64,000 bases of DNA from Zarea fungicola (taxonomy: Eukaryota; Ascomycota; Sordariomycetes; Hypocreales; Cordycipitaceae): NCBI GenBank assembly GCA_900169235.1, contig FWCC01000283.1, forward strand, positions 179,070 through 243,069. The letters run 5' to 3'. The translations under genes were made by a program, and so were the position numbers. Below, piece by piece: positions 1-9,941 of this stretch; the stretch's first letter is position 1, and each line of letters begins with the position of its first letter. The notes beneath the pieces are model-generated. The model saw only the letters and a program-made list of their open reading frames with translations. It did no database searches and had not been told where the DNA came from.

Positions 1-1
1 C

Positions 2-580
2 GAGACTGCTCGCCGGCGGGATTACATTTTGTTCCCCCCCAGGGCATCCCAGGATTTCTCTTACCCGGATGACGTTCGCATAGCACTCGACATCTTTGCA
101 GGACAGCTGTATTTCGGATCATATGGCGAGTATATGGACGTGTGCAGCTTCCTCGGCCTGCTGCACTTTTCCGACGCGCCGGATGATCTCGAGCTGCAGC
201 CCGACCTGTTTGTGACAAAAAAGCAGCGTCGGGTTCTCCGGCGTGATCACTACAGCTGGTGCTGCGACGCGCGCGGCGGGCTCGATTTGCTCTCTAGCCG
301 CTTCAAGAGCAGTCCTGTTCCCTTTTTGAAAAAGTTTCTCACCGTGGTGCGGAATCACGGGGCGAGCATTGACCACACGCACATGGGTCGCGTCCTGAAT
401 GGAGAGCGACTCGGCATGGAGGAATTCTGGGAGGGCAGCACCATCAGCCGCAAACGATGCTGCGCTGCAGCAGATTGCGAACATGCGCCACAGCCGGCGA
501 AGAAGCGCAGAACGGAGAAGAATGGCGAGGGGCTAGGGCTAAAGACGAGTAGGGGCGTCAAGAGGGAACGGGAGGAGTAA
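2..580 (+). CDS. 3' end of a large protein cut by the window edge, possibly DUF3638/DUF3645 family
   Basis: The reading frame is open to the left edge (from base 2) and ends at TAA 578-580, so only the last 192 residues are visible and no start can be assigned. The visible part has a globular stretch (ALDIFAGQLYF, CSFLGLLH, then SPVPFLKKFLTVVR and THMGRVLNGE) followed by a basic, low-complexity tail of about 45 residues rich in Lys, Arg and Glu that could act as a nuclear signal. From memory this pattern resembles the C-terminus of the giant fungal DUF3638/DUF3645 helicase-like or ubiquitin-related proteins. That match is tentative because the diagnostic domains lie outside the window. It is coding rather than a chance frame: the composition is GC-rich and there are no stops for 190 codons. 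Confidence 0.6.
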   Translation, partial: ETARRRDYILFPPRASQDFSYPDDVRIALDIFAGQLYFGSYGEYMDVCSFLGLLHFSDAPDDLELQPDLFVTKKQRRVLRRDHYSWCCDARGGLDLLSSRFKSSPVPFLKKFLTVVRNHGASIDHTHMGRVLNGERLGMEEFWEGSTISRKRCCAAADCEHAPQPAKKRRTEKNGEGLGLKTSRGVKREREE

Positions 581-873
581 TTGAATGGTCAGATAGGATT
601 CCAATGGGTTTAAATGGTGCTTGGCTTTTTAACAACAATTTCCTTTTGCATGGTGGCGGGATATATAACTGACTCAACTTGGGATACATTACGTTTGTTC
701 TATTATTATTTCCACAAAGTTTTGCACTCAATAGCTGGGTGGATGTGAACAAGATAGAGGAATGCTTATTTTTAAACCAAAACCAATTTTAATAGAGTGA
801 GAAATTTCCTTGTAATTTGATTTTATTTTCATTGGCTTTTACTTTTGTTTTGTTCTCCGAGTAACGCAAGTGT

Positions 874-2927
874 CTACCTCGCCCATCGCTCAACAAACTC
901 GTCCCTCTTCAAACTGCCAAAGCCCATCTTTTGATCCTCCAGCCGCTCCAGCTTCTCCCGGGCCTTGTCGACCTCCTGGCCCAGCACCTCAATGGACTGC
1001 TCGATGCCGGGGTCCACGAGACTGGGGTGCCCAAACGGCGTCTCCGCGAGGACGCTGTCCCGCAGCAGCTGCAGCGCGCGCCTTGCATCCCCGAGCCGGT
1101 CCGCCGCCAGCGCCTCAAAGTCCTCCTGCACGCTCTGCGCCACGTCCGCTTCCTTACGTCGCCTCTCCTGCAGGATCCTGGACAGCGCGTCAATCTGCGA
1201 CTGGACGGTGCCGTCGCCGTAGGCGTCCATGGGCAGTGCGAGCGTCTGCATGAGGATGTCGAGGGCGGGCAGCTCGTGGAGGCCGGACGAGCGACGGCGG
1301 TGCGTCATGTCCCTTGAAAGACGCTTGCTGCGCGCCGGCGGCTTCATGGGCGATGGTGCTTCCGTCGAGGGTGGTTGCTGCTGCTGTTGTGCCTCTGAGG
1401 TAGGCTCTGGGACCTCGGAGGCCATTTCCTCCCGCGCCGTCGCAACGACTCTGTTCACGGCGGACTGGTGGGCCGTGTATTGCTTGGCATGGTCGTCAAG
1501 CGCCGCGATGCGGCCGAGGAGGTGATCGAGGCACTGGTCAATATATTGGAGGGACAAGCCCGTCTTGCGCAGGCTCTGGCCGCTGCGTGCGGCGATGGAC
1601 TGCAGCGCCGGCTCGAGATGCTGCTGCTCCACAGACATTTGCGCCACGGGCAGAATCTCTGAATAGAGCGATTCGACCTCGGCTTGCAAAGCCTCCACCT
1701 CATCCGGATCGACGTGCGAATAGCTCCTCGAGAGCTGCTGGTGCTGCTGTTGCGCTGCCGTGAGGGCGGACAGGTAGGTTGTATCCAGTTTCGCCCTGAT
1801 GGTCTCGACTGTGATTTTAATTAACCTAGATGCCAAACGTTAGACAATTTTCCCCCAAGATCAATACTGAACAAGGAATAGAGGCACAAGAAGAAAGTAA
1901 AACTTGCCGTAAGCATGTCTCTCGTAGTTTGTCTGTAGATTTGGCTTCTTCTGGGTCCGGCTCGCTCAACTCCCAGCCGAGTTTCTGGAGGCTCGTCAAG
2001 AGGGCATCGTCTGATTGGAGGATGACGTCGACGGCGTGCTCCAAGGTTGTCGTCTTGTGATCAGTATTGTCCTGCTTGAGCTCGGAGATGCGAAACTCGA
2101 GACCGTGTGCGATTTCAGTAATCTGCATGGAAGGCGATGCATCTTTGTCAATAAAAGAAAGAAAAAGGCAAACGTACGACCAGAGTAGAGGGCGAATGAG
2201 AAACGGCTCTTATTCCTTGGCGGAAATCGCGAACGAATATATAAAGCAAACTTTTCATCATTGTCTCACGCATCAAATGTCATGGGGAAGGCTTTTTTGC
2301 AAGAAAATCATGGAATCAATAAAAAAAAACCTCGCTCATACCTCTGACGAGATTCGTACGCGCTCGGATTCCGATTTGCGCTGCCGGTCCACCTCAAGCT
2401 CGCGCCGCCTGGCTAGGCCTTCGGCACGCTTCGCTACAAGGCGCGCGAGGGCTTCGTGTTGGTGACGCAAGGTTTCAGCTTGCTTGTTCATGGCGTTGGT
2501 CGACTGCCTGAGCTCCTCGACTGCGGCCTTGACGTCGTCCTCTCGCAAGGACTGGACATCCGACAGGTCATGCAGTTCGGCGAGTCGGTCCACCTGACCG
2601 CTCTTGTCGAGAGCGTTGTACCTGGGGGGTTATGTTAGCGAAGGTTGGTTGGTATCTCTGTTTTGTCTCTTGTCTTTTGTGTTGCTCTTCAGACGCCGGC
2701 GTTCGGGATAGTATACCCGTCACAACGTGAATTACTCACAAGGCCAATTCATCTACAGTCAAGAGATTGTCAACAAGCAAGTTGGACGTCGCCCATTGTG
2801 CCAGGTCGGCGCCGCTCTGGCCATCTGCGAGGGCCGCACGAATCTCTGCCAGGCCGCCGGCGATGTGGATGTTGTGCGACGCGGCCGCCTCGACAAGTAG
2901 CGACTCAGCCTCGGAGCGATTGCTCAT
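874..2927 (-). CDS. HAUS augmin-like complex subunit 3-like coiled-coil protein (544 aa)
   Basis: I model four exons, 2927-2740, 2621-2342, 2122-1908 and 1825-874, together 545 codons. The start is the ATG that begins MSNRSEAES; an in-frame upstream codon at 2981 is not ATG. The N-terminal region (about residues 25-65, LAQWATSNLL..DNLLTVDEL..YNALDKSG) resembles the N-terminus of HAUS3, where a similar W..N....LLS..EL...L.KSG pattern precedes coiled coils. The rest is heptad-rich coiled coil (about 75-200 and 230-380) with a polar Gln/Pro-rich insert near 390-420. Augmin recruits gamma-tubulin to spindle microtubules. Length is close to human HAUS3 (about 600 aa). Intron 3 has a GC donor (cg|GCAAGT); only this choice keeps frame into the next exon. 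Another spindle or kinetochore coiled-coil protein is the main alternative. Confidence 0.55.
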
Positions 2928-4821
2928 GATTGCCTCGGCGGGGGAGGGGTTTCGACCCAGAGCTGGATTGCCCAAATACACGTTTCAGGTATTGGGTACC
3001 TAACTATGCGTTGGACGGAACACGTCGCAAGTAGTAGACGGGCCTTGGTCGTGTTGTATTTTATCTGCACAGTGCGTTGGCGACGGATTCCTCCAATTTC
3101 CAACGTCCTGCTGGGTGACGCCGATGAGCTGTAGATGTGCTCTGGTTGGTCGAATGCAGAGTCTCTGCTGCATCAAATGAGTACAAGATGGTATGCAGTT
3201 TGTGAGGAAAAGGAACTTTGTAAGCCTTGGGAGATGACGTTGGGTGGATGAAGGTCGACCGGCAGAGAGGCAGACGGACAGGGGGAGACTTTGGTAGTGA
3301 AGTCATACCAGGTACAGTAGCTGGCAGCCTTGGTGGGGGCCTTTGCAGTGACAAGGTTGGGAGTGCGGTGCGGATAAAGGCAGAACAAAGACGTCGATTT
3401 GAATTTTTGAGAAGTAGTTAAGTTACATGTAAATGATGAGAGGACCGTCTTTACTTTTCAACAGATCAGATGTGTTGCGTTGTTGTTGTGAGCTTCATGG
3501 ACTCAGTGTGCTACTTATCTGGCGACGTTTGCGACAGTGGCAAGACGTGAGATGCCAGCCAGTAGAGTCGTATTTTAATGCAATGACCAGATTAAAATTC
3601 ATTGAAATATATTTTCAGCCATATTCAATTTCTATTTGATTTGGACTTCTTTTTCTTTCTCATCAGACATCTTTCCTCGGTCCACCGTTGGTGACAATGT
3701 GAAGGCAGATTGTCTAGGCCATGTCAGTGGTGACGAGGACTGAATGAATTGCCCACCGGCGATGGGCAAGCGAACTGGAATTTGGAAAATTTCAGAATGG
3801 GATCTGAAGAGTAAAAGCCATTGTATTAAATGCAGTAAATTCCCGGTATTCTAATCCATTTACTCGGATGCCGCAGTGTTCCGTGTCTGAATCCCCGACA
3901 TGATTCACGACTCGGCCATTGGGCAGTAGGCAAGGTCGAATGTGGCAGCAACGCAGGCATGGACAGCCGTCTCAAATCACCACTTTACGGCTTCTTTTTA
4001 ATGGAATTTAGACTCGGTAGGAGTATGGTGGCGACATGATGCGCCTCAATGTGTACAGCAAAGTTTGATTATAGTGGCGGCGCCTTCAGATCACGAAACC
4101 CAAGTACAAAAGATGGCGGATCATGGAATAAAATCGTAGCCAGAAATACTATTCGCAATTGTTTGCATAAAGAAGACTAAATCCATAAAACATCAGACAT
4201 TCCTCAGATACCATCCCACACTGATCAACTAGGAAAGAGTCGCGACGGGACCTCTGCCCTGCCACACAACTACAACTACACTACCAGTCGTCTTCACTTT
4301 TCCCTTGAACGGACTCTCGGTGATTCGGCCATCTATGGTAACCAAACGCACAAAGTGAGAGCTGACATGCAAACGGTTCCGAGGCAAGCTGTGATTCGAG
4401 GTGCATACATGGAATGTGTAAAGCTATAAAGCCAGGTCCATCAGCGCTCTTTGGTTTATTTTATTTTCCACCTTACCTTTTGTTTCATCCACCTCTGAAA
4501 CATAGAGACAGCAATCTCTTGTGCTATCAGGTTTATTTTTTGGTGCGACAGGATTCGTCTGATCGTCTTTCTTGCCTCTTGTGTCTCTTTATTGGCCTTG
4601 TCTGTCTGCCAGCTGCGCAGGTTACACAGGGCCGTCTGCCGGTCCGTCTGCTCCTACTTACACCTGCGGACCGCTGACAGACTGGAATCCCCTCCTTGTC
4701 CTTGGCGCAAAAATTGCATAAAAAATACATTCGTTTCTTTTCTGCTTTTACTTTACTTCTTCTTCCTCTTTTTCCCTCTTTTTTCTTTTGCTCTTCTTCG
4801 ATTCTCAACTCGTCGTTCGAT
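2928..4821. other. Divergent intergenic region
   Basis: This 1.9-kb gap separates two divergently transcribed genes. No reading frame has coding character. A long pyrimidine-rich tract on the plus strand (about 4735-4800) sits just before the start of the LrgA/LrgB gene and is typical of a fungal core promoter or leader. I see no RNA gene or repeat here. Confidence 0.5.
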
Positions 4822-6676
4822 ATGCCGTCTTGCCTGCCCTCCCTCTGGCCAGCTGGCTGGCTAGCAGGGCAAAAAAATCTTCAATCAATCGACTTGGAAA
4901 GCAGTAGCAACTACTTGCTACGTGAGAGATTTCGGGAGTTCTTTCAGGGAGTTGTCGACTTCGCGGCCATTGCAGTCATCTACCTCGTCAGCGAGCTGCT
5001 CATCTGGGGCTTGAGTCTGGCCCTCGCCCCTGCACAGCTCGAATTTCTCTCTTCCGTCTTTGGCATGTTGATTAGCTTTGGCATTATGATTCTGATTTGC
5101 TTCTTAATTCCGAATTGTAACATCTTGTACCAAAGGTACATCAAAAGCAAGGTACGAGCATCGATTCCGCACCAGCTCCGCGCGCCGCTGACCCTTCCAG
5201 ATTGACTTCATCAACCGCCATATGAGCGTAGCCTTTGCCATTCCAATGGTTATGCTCAACGGAGGAACTCCAATGGATGCTACGACAATTGGTTTAATTA
5301 TCGGGATTTTTGGTATATTTCTCTTCGTCTCTTTTACCAGCGGCAAGACTAACAAAGCTGCAGTGGCCACCACCCTCGTCGCCTGGACTACCGTCTTTTT
5401 GCTTGCACGATTGGCACTTTTTCTTGTCAATACGCTGTCCAAACAAATCTCGAAAAGACTATACTCCGCATCCTCCCAGACAGAGACGGAAAAGTTGGGG
5501 AACAACCCCAGCCAACAGACCAATGCCTTTACAAGCGACGCCGCCATATTCAACAATTTTGCTCTGCAACGACAACCGCTACTCTGGACTTGGCTGTGCC
5601 AGTTCTGGCCATTGATTGCATCATTTCTTTCTATTTTTGCCATTGGCGTGCCTCTGTCCCTTGTTCTCGACGATCCTCGCGTCCTCGACGGCTCAGTACT
5701 CTGGTTCATCTGGATGACGGCCATCACCGTGCAGCGCACCATGAAGCAGCAAGCTAAAACTCGCACAAAGCCTCCGACAATACTCGCAGTCTTTACAACG
5801 CTCGCAAATCCGGTCCTGATTACAATTCTACTCATGACAGCCTACGCCCGTGCACGAGCGTACACTTTATCCACGAGCATCTCCTACATTCTCGACAGGC
5901 TCAGCAGTGGCGTCCAAGTATACACACTCTGGACAGCCAGCGTTCAACACACCTCCGACGGTGCCTCTTTGTCCGCATGGTTTGGCGCAGGAGACGCTGC
6001 TCTGTCCCTTCTCGGCTGTGGCTTCGTCGTCTGGGGCTTCAAGCTCTACGAGTGTCGCCGTCAGCTCTTCAGCACCTCTGGTCTCGTCACCGTCCTCGTC
6101 AGCGTGGCCGCCGCCGCCGCCAACGTGTACCTGAGCACGTACGCCGCTTTTCTCATGGGTCTCAGCCGGGCCGAGGCGCTCGCGTTTGCGGCCCGCATGA
6201 CGACGCTGGCCCTCGCGATCCCCGCCATGAAGAACATTGGTGGCAACACGAGTCTCACTGTCGCGCTCATGATTACCAGCGGCATCCTCGGCCAGCTCGC
6301 CTACCCTTCCTCGCTGCACGGTGTAGATAATCAAGACGGCAATCGCGGCCGGCTGAAGAGGAACCCGTCCACGGATAGCAACTGCAGCGACCGTTCTGGG
6401 CCGGAAGGCATTTTGACGCCAAGCACCACGACTTCTATTCAAAAGCGGCATGTCGCCAAAGACGTCGTCGTCGAGGATGATGCAAACACAGTGGCGGCGG
6501 GCATCGCCATTGGCATCAACGGCGCGGCTATGGGCGTGGCCTACCTGTACGAGAACAAATCCCGGTCTGCTCCGTACGCCGCGCTTGCTATGACCACGTA
6601 CGGCGTCGTGACGGTTGTATTTATCGCAGTGACGCCTTTTAAGGAGGCGTTGTTGAGTTTGGTATCAAGAGCATGA
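4822..6676 (+). CDS. LrgA/LrgB fusion membrane protein, plastidal glycolate/glycerate transporter-like (601 aa)
   Basis: Two exons, 4822-5151 and 5201-6676, joined by a 49-nt intron (GTACGA..CAG). The ATG at 4822 follows a pyrimidine-rich leader; upstream codons in the same frame are not ATG. The N-terminal third (residues about 40-150) has four or more hydrophobic segments in an LrgA-like arrangement. The C-terminal part carries the LrgB signature: AAFLMGLSRAEA, the run around PAMKNIGGN, and a final GIAIGINGAAMGVAYLYE followed by a TM helix. A polar linker of about 60 residues splits the LrgB half. Bacterial LrgA/LrgB modulate murein hydrolase export, and the plant fusion protein PLGG1 exports glycolate and glycerate from plastids. 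The fungal substrate is unknown; a carboxylate or glycolate role is inference. About 12 TM helices are visible. Confidence 0.85.
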
Positions 6677-7182
6677 TTTGGATATGATGTATAGTGTTGC
6701 TATATTTTATTTTTCCTTTTATTTTCCCCTTTTTCCTTTGTCATTCTTTTTTCTTTTTTTTTTCTTTTTTGTAGCTTTGGACAAGTTACTTTGTTGGCAA
6801 GCATTCATGCACCGCCTGAGCAATCAATACGCCAGATGGCAGGCATGACATTCAAAACACACAAAAGGCAAGCATAGCATGGTGTTATTTATCTTTTCCC
6901 CGGCATTATAGGGGCAAACCCGAGTTCTAGACATGAATCAGACAATGGCAAAAGGAGGGGAAATAGAGTAAAGTGGTCGGATATACGGAGTTTTTGGTTC
7001 AGATGGACTTTGTACTGTTCTTTGTAACATATTGATTCACAAGGTATAAAAAGACAGGATTTACTACACACTTTCCCTGTGATGACGGTCTGCGAGTTCC
7101 ATTCCCTTTCGGCGTCGTTTTATTTTTAGTGTTTTGTCGATTCTTTTAAGAAGCTCAACTTATTAGAAGCTCAGCTTGTAAT
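6677..7182. other. Convergent 3' intergenic region
   Basis: This 0.5-kb stretch lies between the 3' ends of the LrgA/LrgB gene and ess1. It is T-rich at 6700-6770, consistent with 3' processing signals. I see no gene. Confidence 0.5.
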
Positions 7183-7988
7183 TTACTCGAGTCTGAGCTT
7201 TTTGTTAGCATGTCCATTCCGTAAATCAAGTCCAAATACATTCCAGCAAAAAGAAGAAAAAAAAGGAAACTCACCTCTCAATCAAGTGCAGACCGCTCGC
7301 CGTCTCAACCACGCCGCTCATGTCGCCCACCTTGAGGGCAAACGAGGCCTCCTCAAACTCCTTTTGCATGTCGCCGCGCCCAAAGTAGCCCAAGTCGCCC
7401 CTCTTGCGCGCCGACGAGCAGTCCGACTCGGTGGGTGCCAGGTCGCCGAGGGTCGCCGCGCCGCCGCGAATCTTGGCCTCGTGGGCCTTGAGTATCTCGA
7501 GGGCCTCCTCCTTAGAGCGCGTAATCTCGGCCTCGCGCCAGCTGCTGGGCCGTCTGCTGTCGCGGTGCTTGACGAGGAGGTGCGCGGCGCGAATCTTGCC
7601 CTCTGGCGCGCCCGCATTGGAGGTTGCCGCCGCCGCCGCAGAGCCTCGCTGTCCCGCGGCGCTGTGGTGGTTGGCCATGTAGTGCTTGAGCTTGTCGCTG
7701 TCGGTGCCGGCGGGGGGCTCCCATCGCGAGACCTTGTCGACCGAGTTGAAGTAGTAGGGGAGGCCCTTGGAGTTGGAGTGGCGCACTTCCCAGTTTGGGG
7801 GGAGACCTGTGTCAGCCTGCAGGAGGCAGTAAAGAAACAAAGTTAGTAACTAGATGATTCCATATATATATGCATATTTTTTTTTTATTCTTCATTTTTT
7901 GTCTTGACATTATTCTTGCTGCGTCAGGTGCTGGGACTCGGCGCGCGATGAAGAGGGCGGGGGCGGGTGTTTGATTCGGGCGTACCAT
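7183..7988 (-). CDS. ess1: Ess1/Pin1-type peptidyl-prolyl cis-trans isomerase (184 aa)
   Basis: Three exons: 7988-7986 (only ATG), 7816-7275, and 7192-7183 (ten bases including TAA). Splicing gives MADTGLPPNWEVRHSNSKG at the N-terminus and LHLIERLE at the end, both as expected for fungal Ess1. The WW domain spans residues about 6-38 with Trp10 and Trp33 and the Tyr-Tyr-Phe core. The parvulin domain follows an Ala/Gly-rich linker (about 50-70) and shows AAHLLVKHRDSRRPSSW, the DCSSARKRGDLG turn with the active Cys, and F..ASFALKVGDMSG. Pin1 enzymes isomerise phospho-Ser/Thr-Pro bonds, notably in the RNA polymerase II CTD. The unspliced frame would stop at AGG TGA one residue after LIE. The gene diverges from uL14m across a promoter with a long poly-C tract. 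Confidence 0.95.
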
Positions 7989-8694
7989 GATTTGAGGTCG
8001 TGTGAACAGAGTATGTATAGCTTGTGATGAGTAGTAGAAACTCTTCAGTCGTGACCGGTGTCGGTGTCAAAGCTCTATTTTGTTGCTAATCTCGAAATGG
8101 GACTATGCTCTTTACCCAGTCCTTTGATGGTTGCAGGGAGGAAAGCTGCCTTTTGTCTTGTTTTGGCCGCAAGAGCTGAAATGACGTCTGACCCCCCCCC
8201 CCCCCCCCCCCCAAGTAACCCAGCTGGTGCGGTTGGGATTTTGGGTTACTGAGTAGGTACCCCACGTTTCCAGCGCGGCGGGGGTGCTGGGACGAATGCC
8301 ACCGCAACTACGGACGAAAAAAAAAAAAACAGGAAATATATGCGCGCCGTCGCAAATTGCGATAAAATGGGCAAATCAAAGTGAAAAGTGCTACAGTTAT
8401 TCAAAGTCACATTCCTGTTTTTCGCCATCGTTTTTCTGCGGGATGATGCATAATTGGGACCTCTTATAGCTGCAGGGTCCGATCAGCGCATTTACAGCGG
8501 CCATCAGTGGCTCTCAGCCCACCTTGTACGGGACCTTACAGCGGCCGGCCATTTCTCATGCATCAGGCAAGCCGTCCCTTGCACGTGACCCTCTGGCGGA
8601 AAAACTGCCCAGCGCCAAAAATGTCGTGAAGCTATTGGGAAAGGAGCTCGGAAGGACTTGATTCTGAGGCCGCGATATATATTCACAGCCCAGC
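7989..8694. promoter_or_regulatory. Shared divergent promoter region of ess1 and mrpl38
   Basis: The 706 bases between the two divergent start codons contain an uninterrupted run of 21 C (8192-8212) and a poly-A run near 8319-8330. No gene is visible. The G-run on the minus strand, which is the sense strand of ess1, could form intra- or intermolecular G-quadruplex structures. Confidence 0.5.
8192..8212. repeat. Homopolymer C21 tract
   Basis: Twenty-one consecutive C on the plus strand, counted directly, lying about 200 bases upstream of the ess1 start codon. Long poly-C runs are rare in fungal DNA and length-unstable, so the exact count may also be a sequencing estimate. Confidence 0.9.
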
Positions 8695-9349
8695 ATGATT
8701 CAATTAAAGGTTTGTAGCCCTATTTTTCGCTCTACTTGTCCTCTGTCCGAGGGTAATTGATTGGCTTTGCTAACAATGTTCTTGGTATAACAGACGATTC
8801 TCAACTGCATCGACAACTCGGGCGCGGCCCTGGTCGAATGCGCCTTGGTAGTTGGACAGAAGCGAGCCGCCAGAATAGGTAAGATTTTTTTTTTCCTTCT
8901 TCTCGAATCGATGTGACAAACTTCAACCAAAGTCAAAAATTACTGCCGATTGGATCTGGTGCCAGCCCGTCGTTGTCATGGCCAAACCCGGCTTCGATTC
9001 CTATTCCAAACGAAACAATCTCATCGAAACCAGTCTGACACTCTTCACTCTAGGTGACCGCATCGTCGTCGTCGTCCAGGAACACCGCGCCGCCTCCTCG
9101 TCCGGCATGTCGGGCGTCTCCAACGCCGCCAAGGTCCGCCGCGGCGACATCCGCCACGCCGTCGTCGTCCGCACAAAGTACCCGACCCAGCGCCGCGACG
9201 GCTCCGTCGTCCGCTTCGACGACAACGCCTGCGTCCTCCTCAACAAGGCCGGCGACCCCGTCGGCTCGCGCATCAACGGCGTCGTCGGCGCCGAGCTGAA
9301 GCGCAAGAAGTGGAGCAAGATTCTGTCCATGGCCCCGATGCAGGCGTAG
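8695..9349 (+). CDS. mrpl38: Mitochondrial large-subunit ribosomal protein uL14m (131 aa)
   Basis: Three exons: 8695-8709 (ATGATTCAATTAAAG), 8794-8878 and 9054-9349. The spliced start MIQLKTILNCIDNSGA is the conserved uL14 N-terminus. Further uL14 hallmarks are GDRIVVVVQEHR, KVRRGDIRHAVVVRTKY, RRDGSVVRFDDNACVLLN, and GSRINGVVGAELKRKKWSKI. It differs from the cytosolic and bacterial forms by a short insertion (SSGMSGVSN) typical of fungal mitochondrial L14. It binds 23S-type rRNA in the mitoribosome, near the subunit interface. Length is as expected, with no separate presequence, which is normal for this family. The first exon is only five codons. Confidence 0.95.
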
Positions 9350-9941
9350 AGCACAAAGCGAGAGATGGGTTGAGGAAGGACAGGGGGGGAAGACAATATC
9401 TACGTGTAACAAAACATTCAGGGGACATTCAGGGGATGATACAATCCTTGTACAACTACATATACAACACTGGCATTTTTCTGCGTGGCGTTTTAGATGA
9501 GGGGAGCCTGTGCAAGGCCAAAACTCCTTGAACAATTTCATGATTTCATTCTACAATTGCTGCGTTGAATCAACGTGACCAAAGCTAGCATCTCGGGTTT
9601 CTTATTTAACAGTCACGGCATGCAATTTTTAAAGCAATAAACGTAATTAATTCGTATAGTATACATCATACAATCCTGCAAGGCAAGGCCATGGCACTAC
9701 ATGCTGTAGACAGCCTACATTGTCCCGCCCATAATAAAAATTCCTTGAAAAGGCAACAAAGAAACATGTAAAAACTCCTCCAAACTCCCTCTAGTTGCGA
9801 AAAAAAAAAATTATGCAGCAACATGAAAAGGCTCCGTTCCACTTCATCACCACCGACCCTGCATGCGACCTCTTTTTTCGTGGGTATCTCGTACAAGGCG
9901 TAGTATAAAAACACAAGAAAACATGACCGCTCTCTTTTTGT
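9350..9941. other. Convergent intergenic region
   Basis: About 590 bases lie between the ends of mrpl38 and rpb9. The stretch is AT-rich and I see no gene or repeat. Confidence 0.5.

Noticed and set aside
874..1317. Plus-strand frames of 85-128 codons opposite the augmin-like gene
   Set aside because: They are antisense shadows of the GC-rich exon 4 with no start context or motif.
9050..9541. Minus-strand frame of 163 codons opposite uL14m
   Set aside because: Repetitive Ala/Asp/Val composition typical of the reverse strand of a GC-rich exon; uL14m is certain on the other strand.
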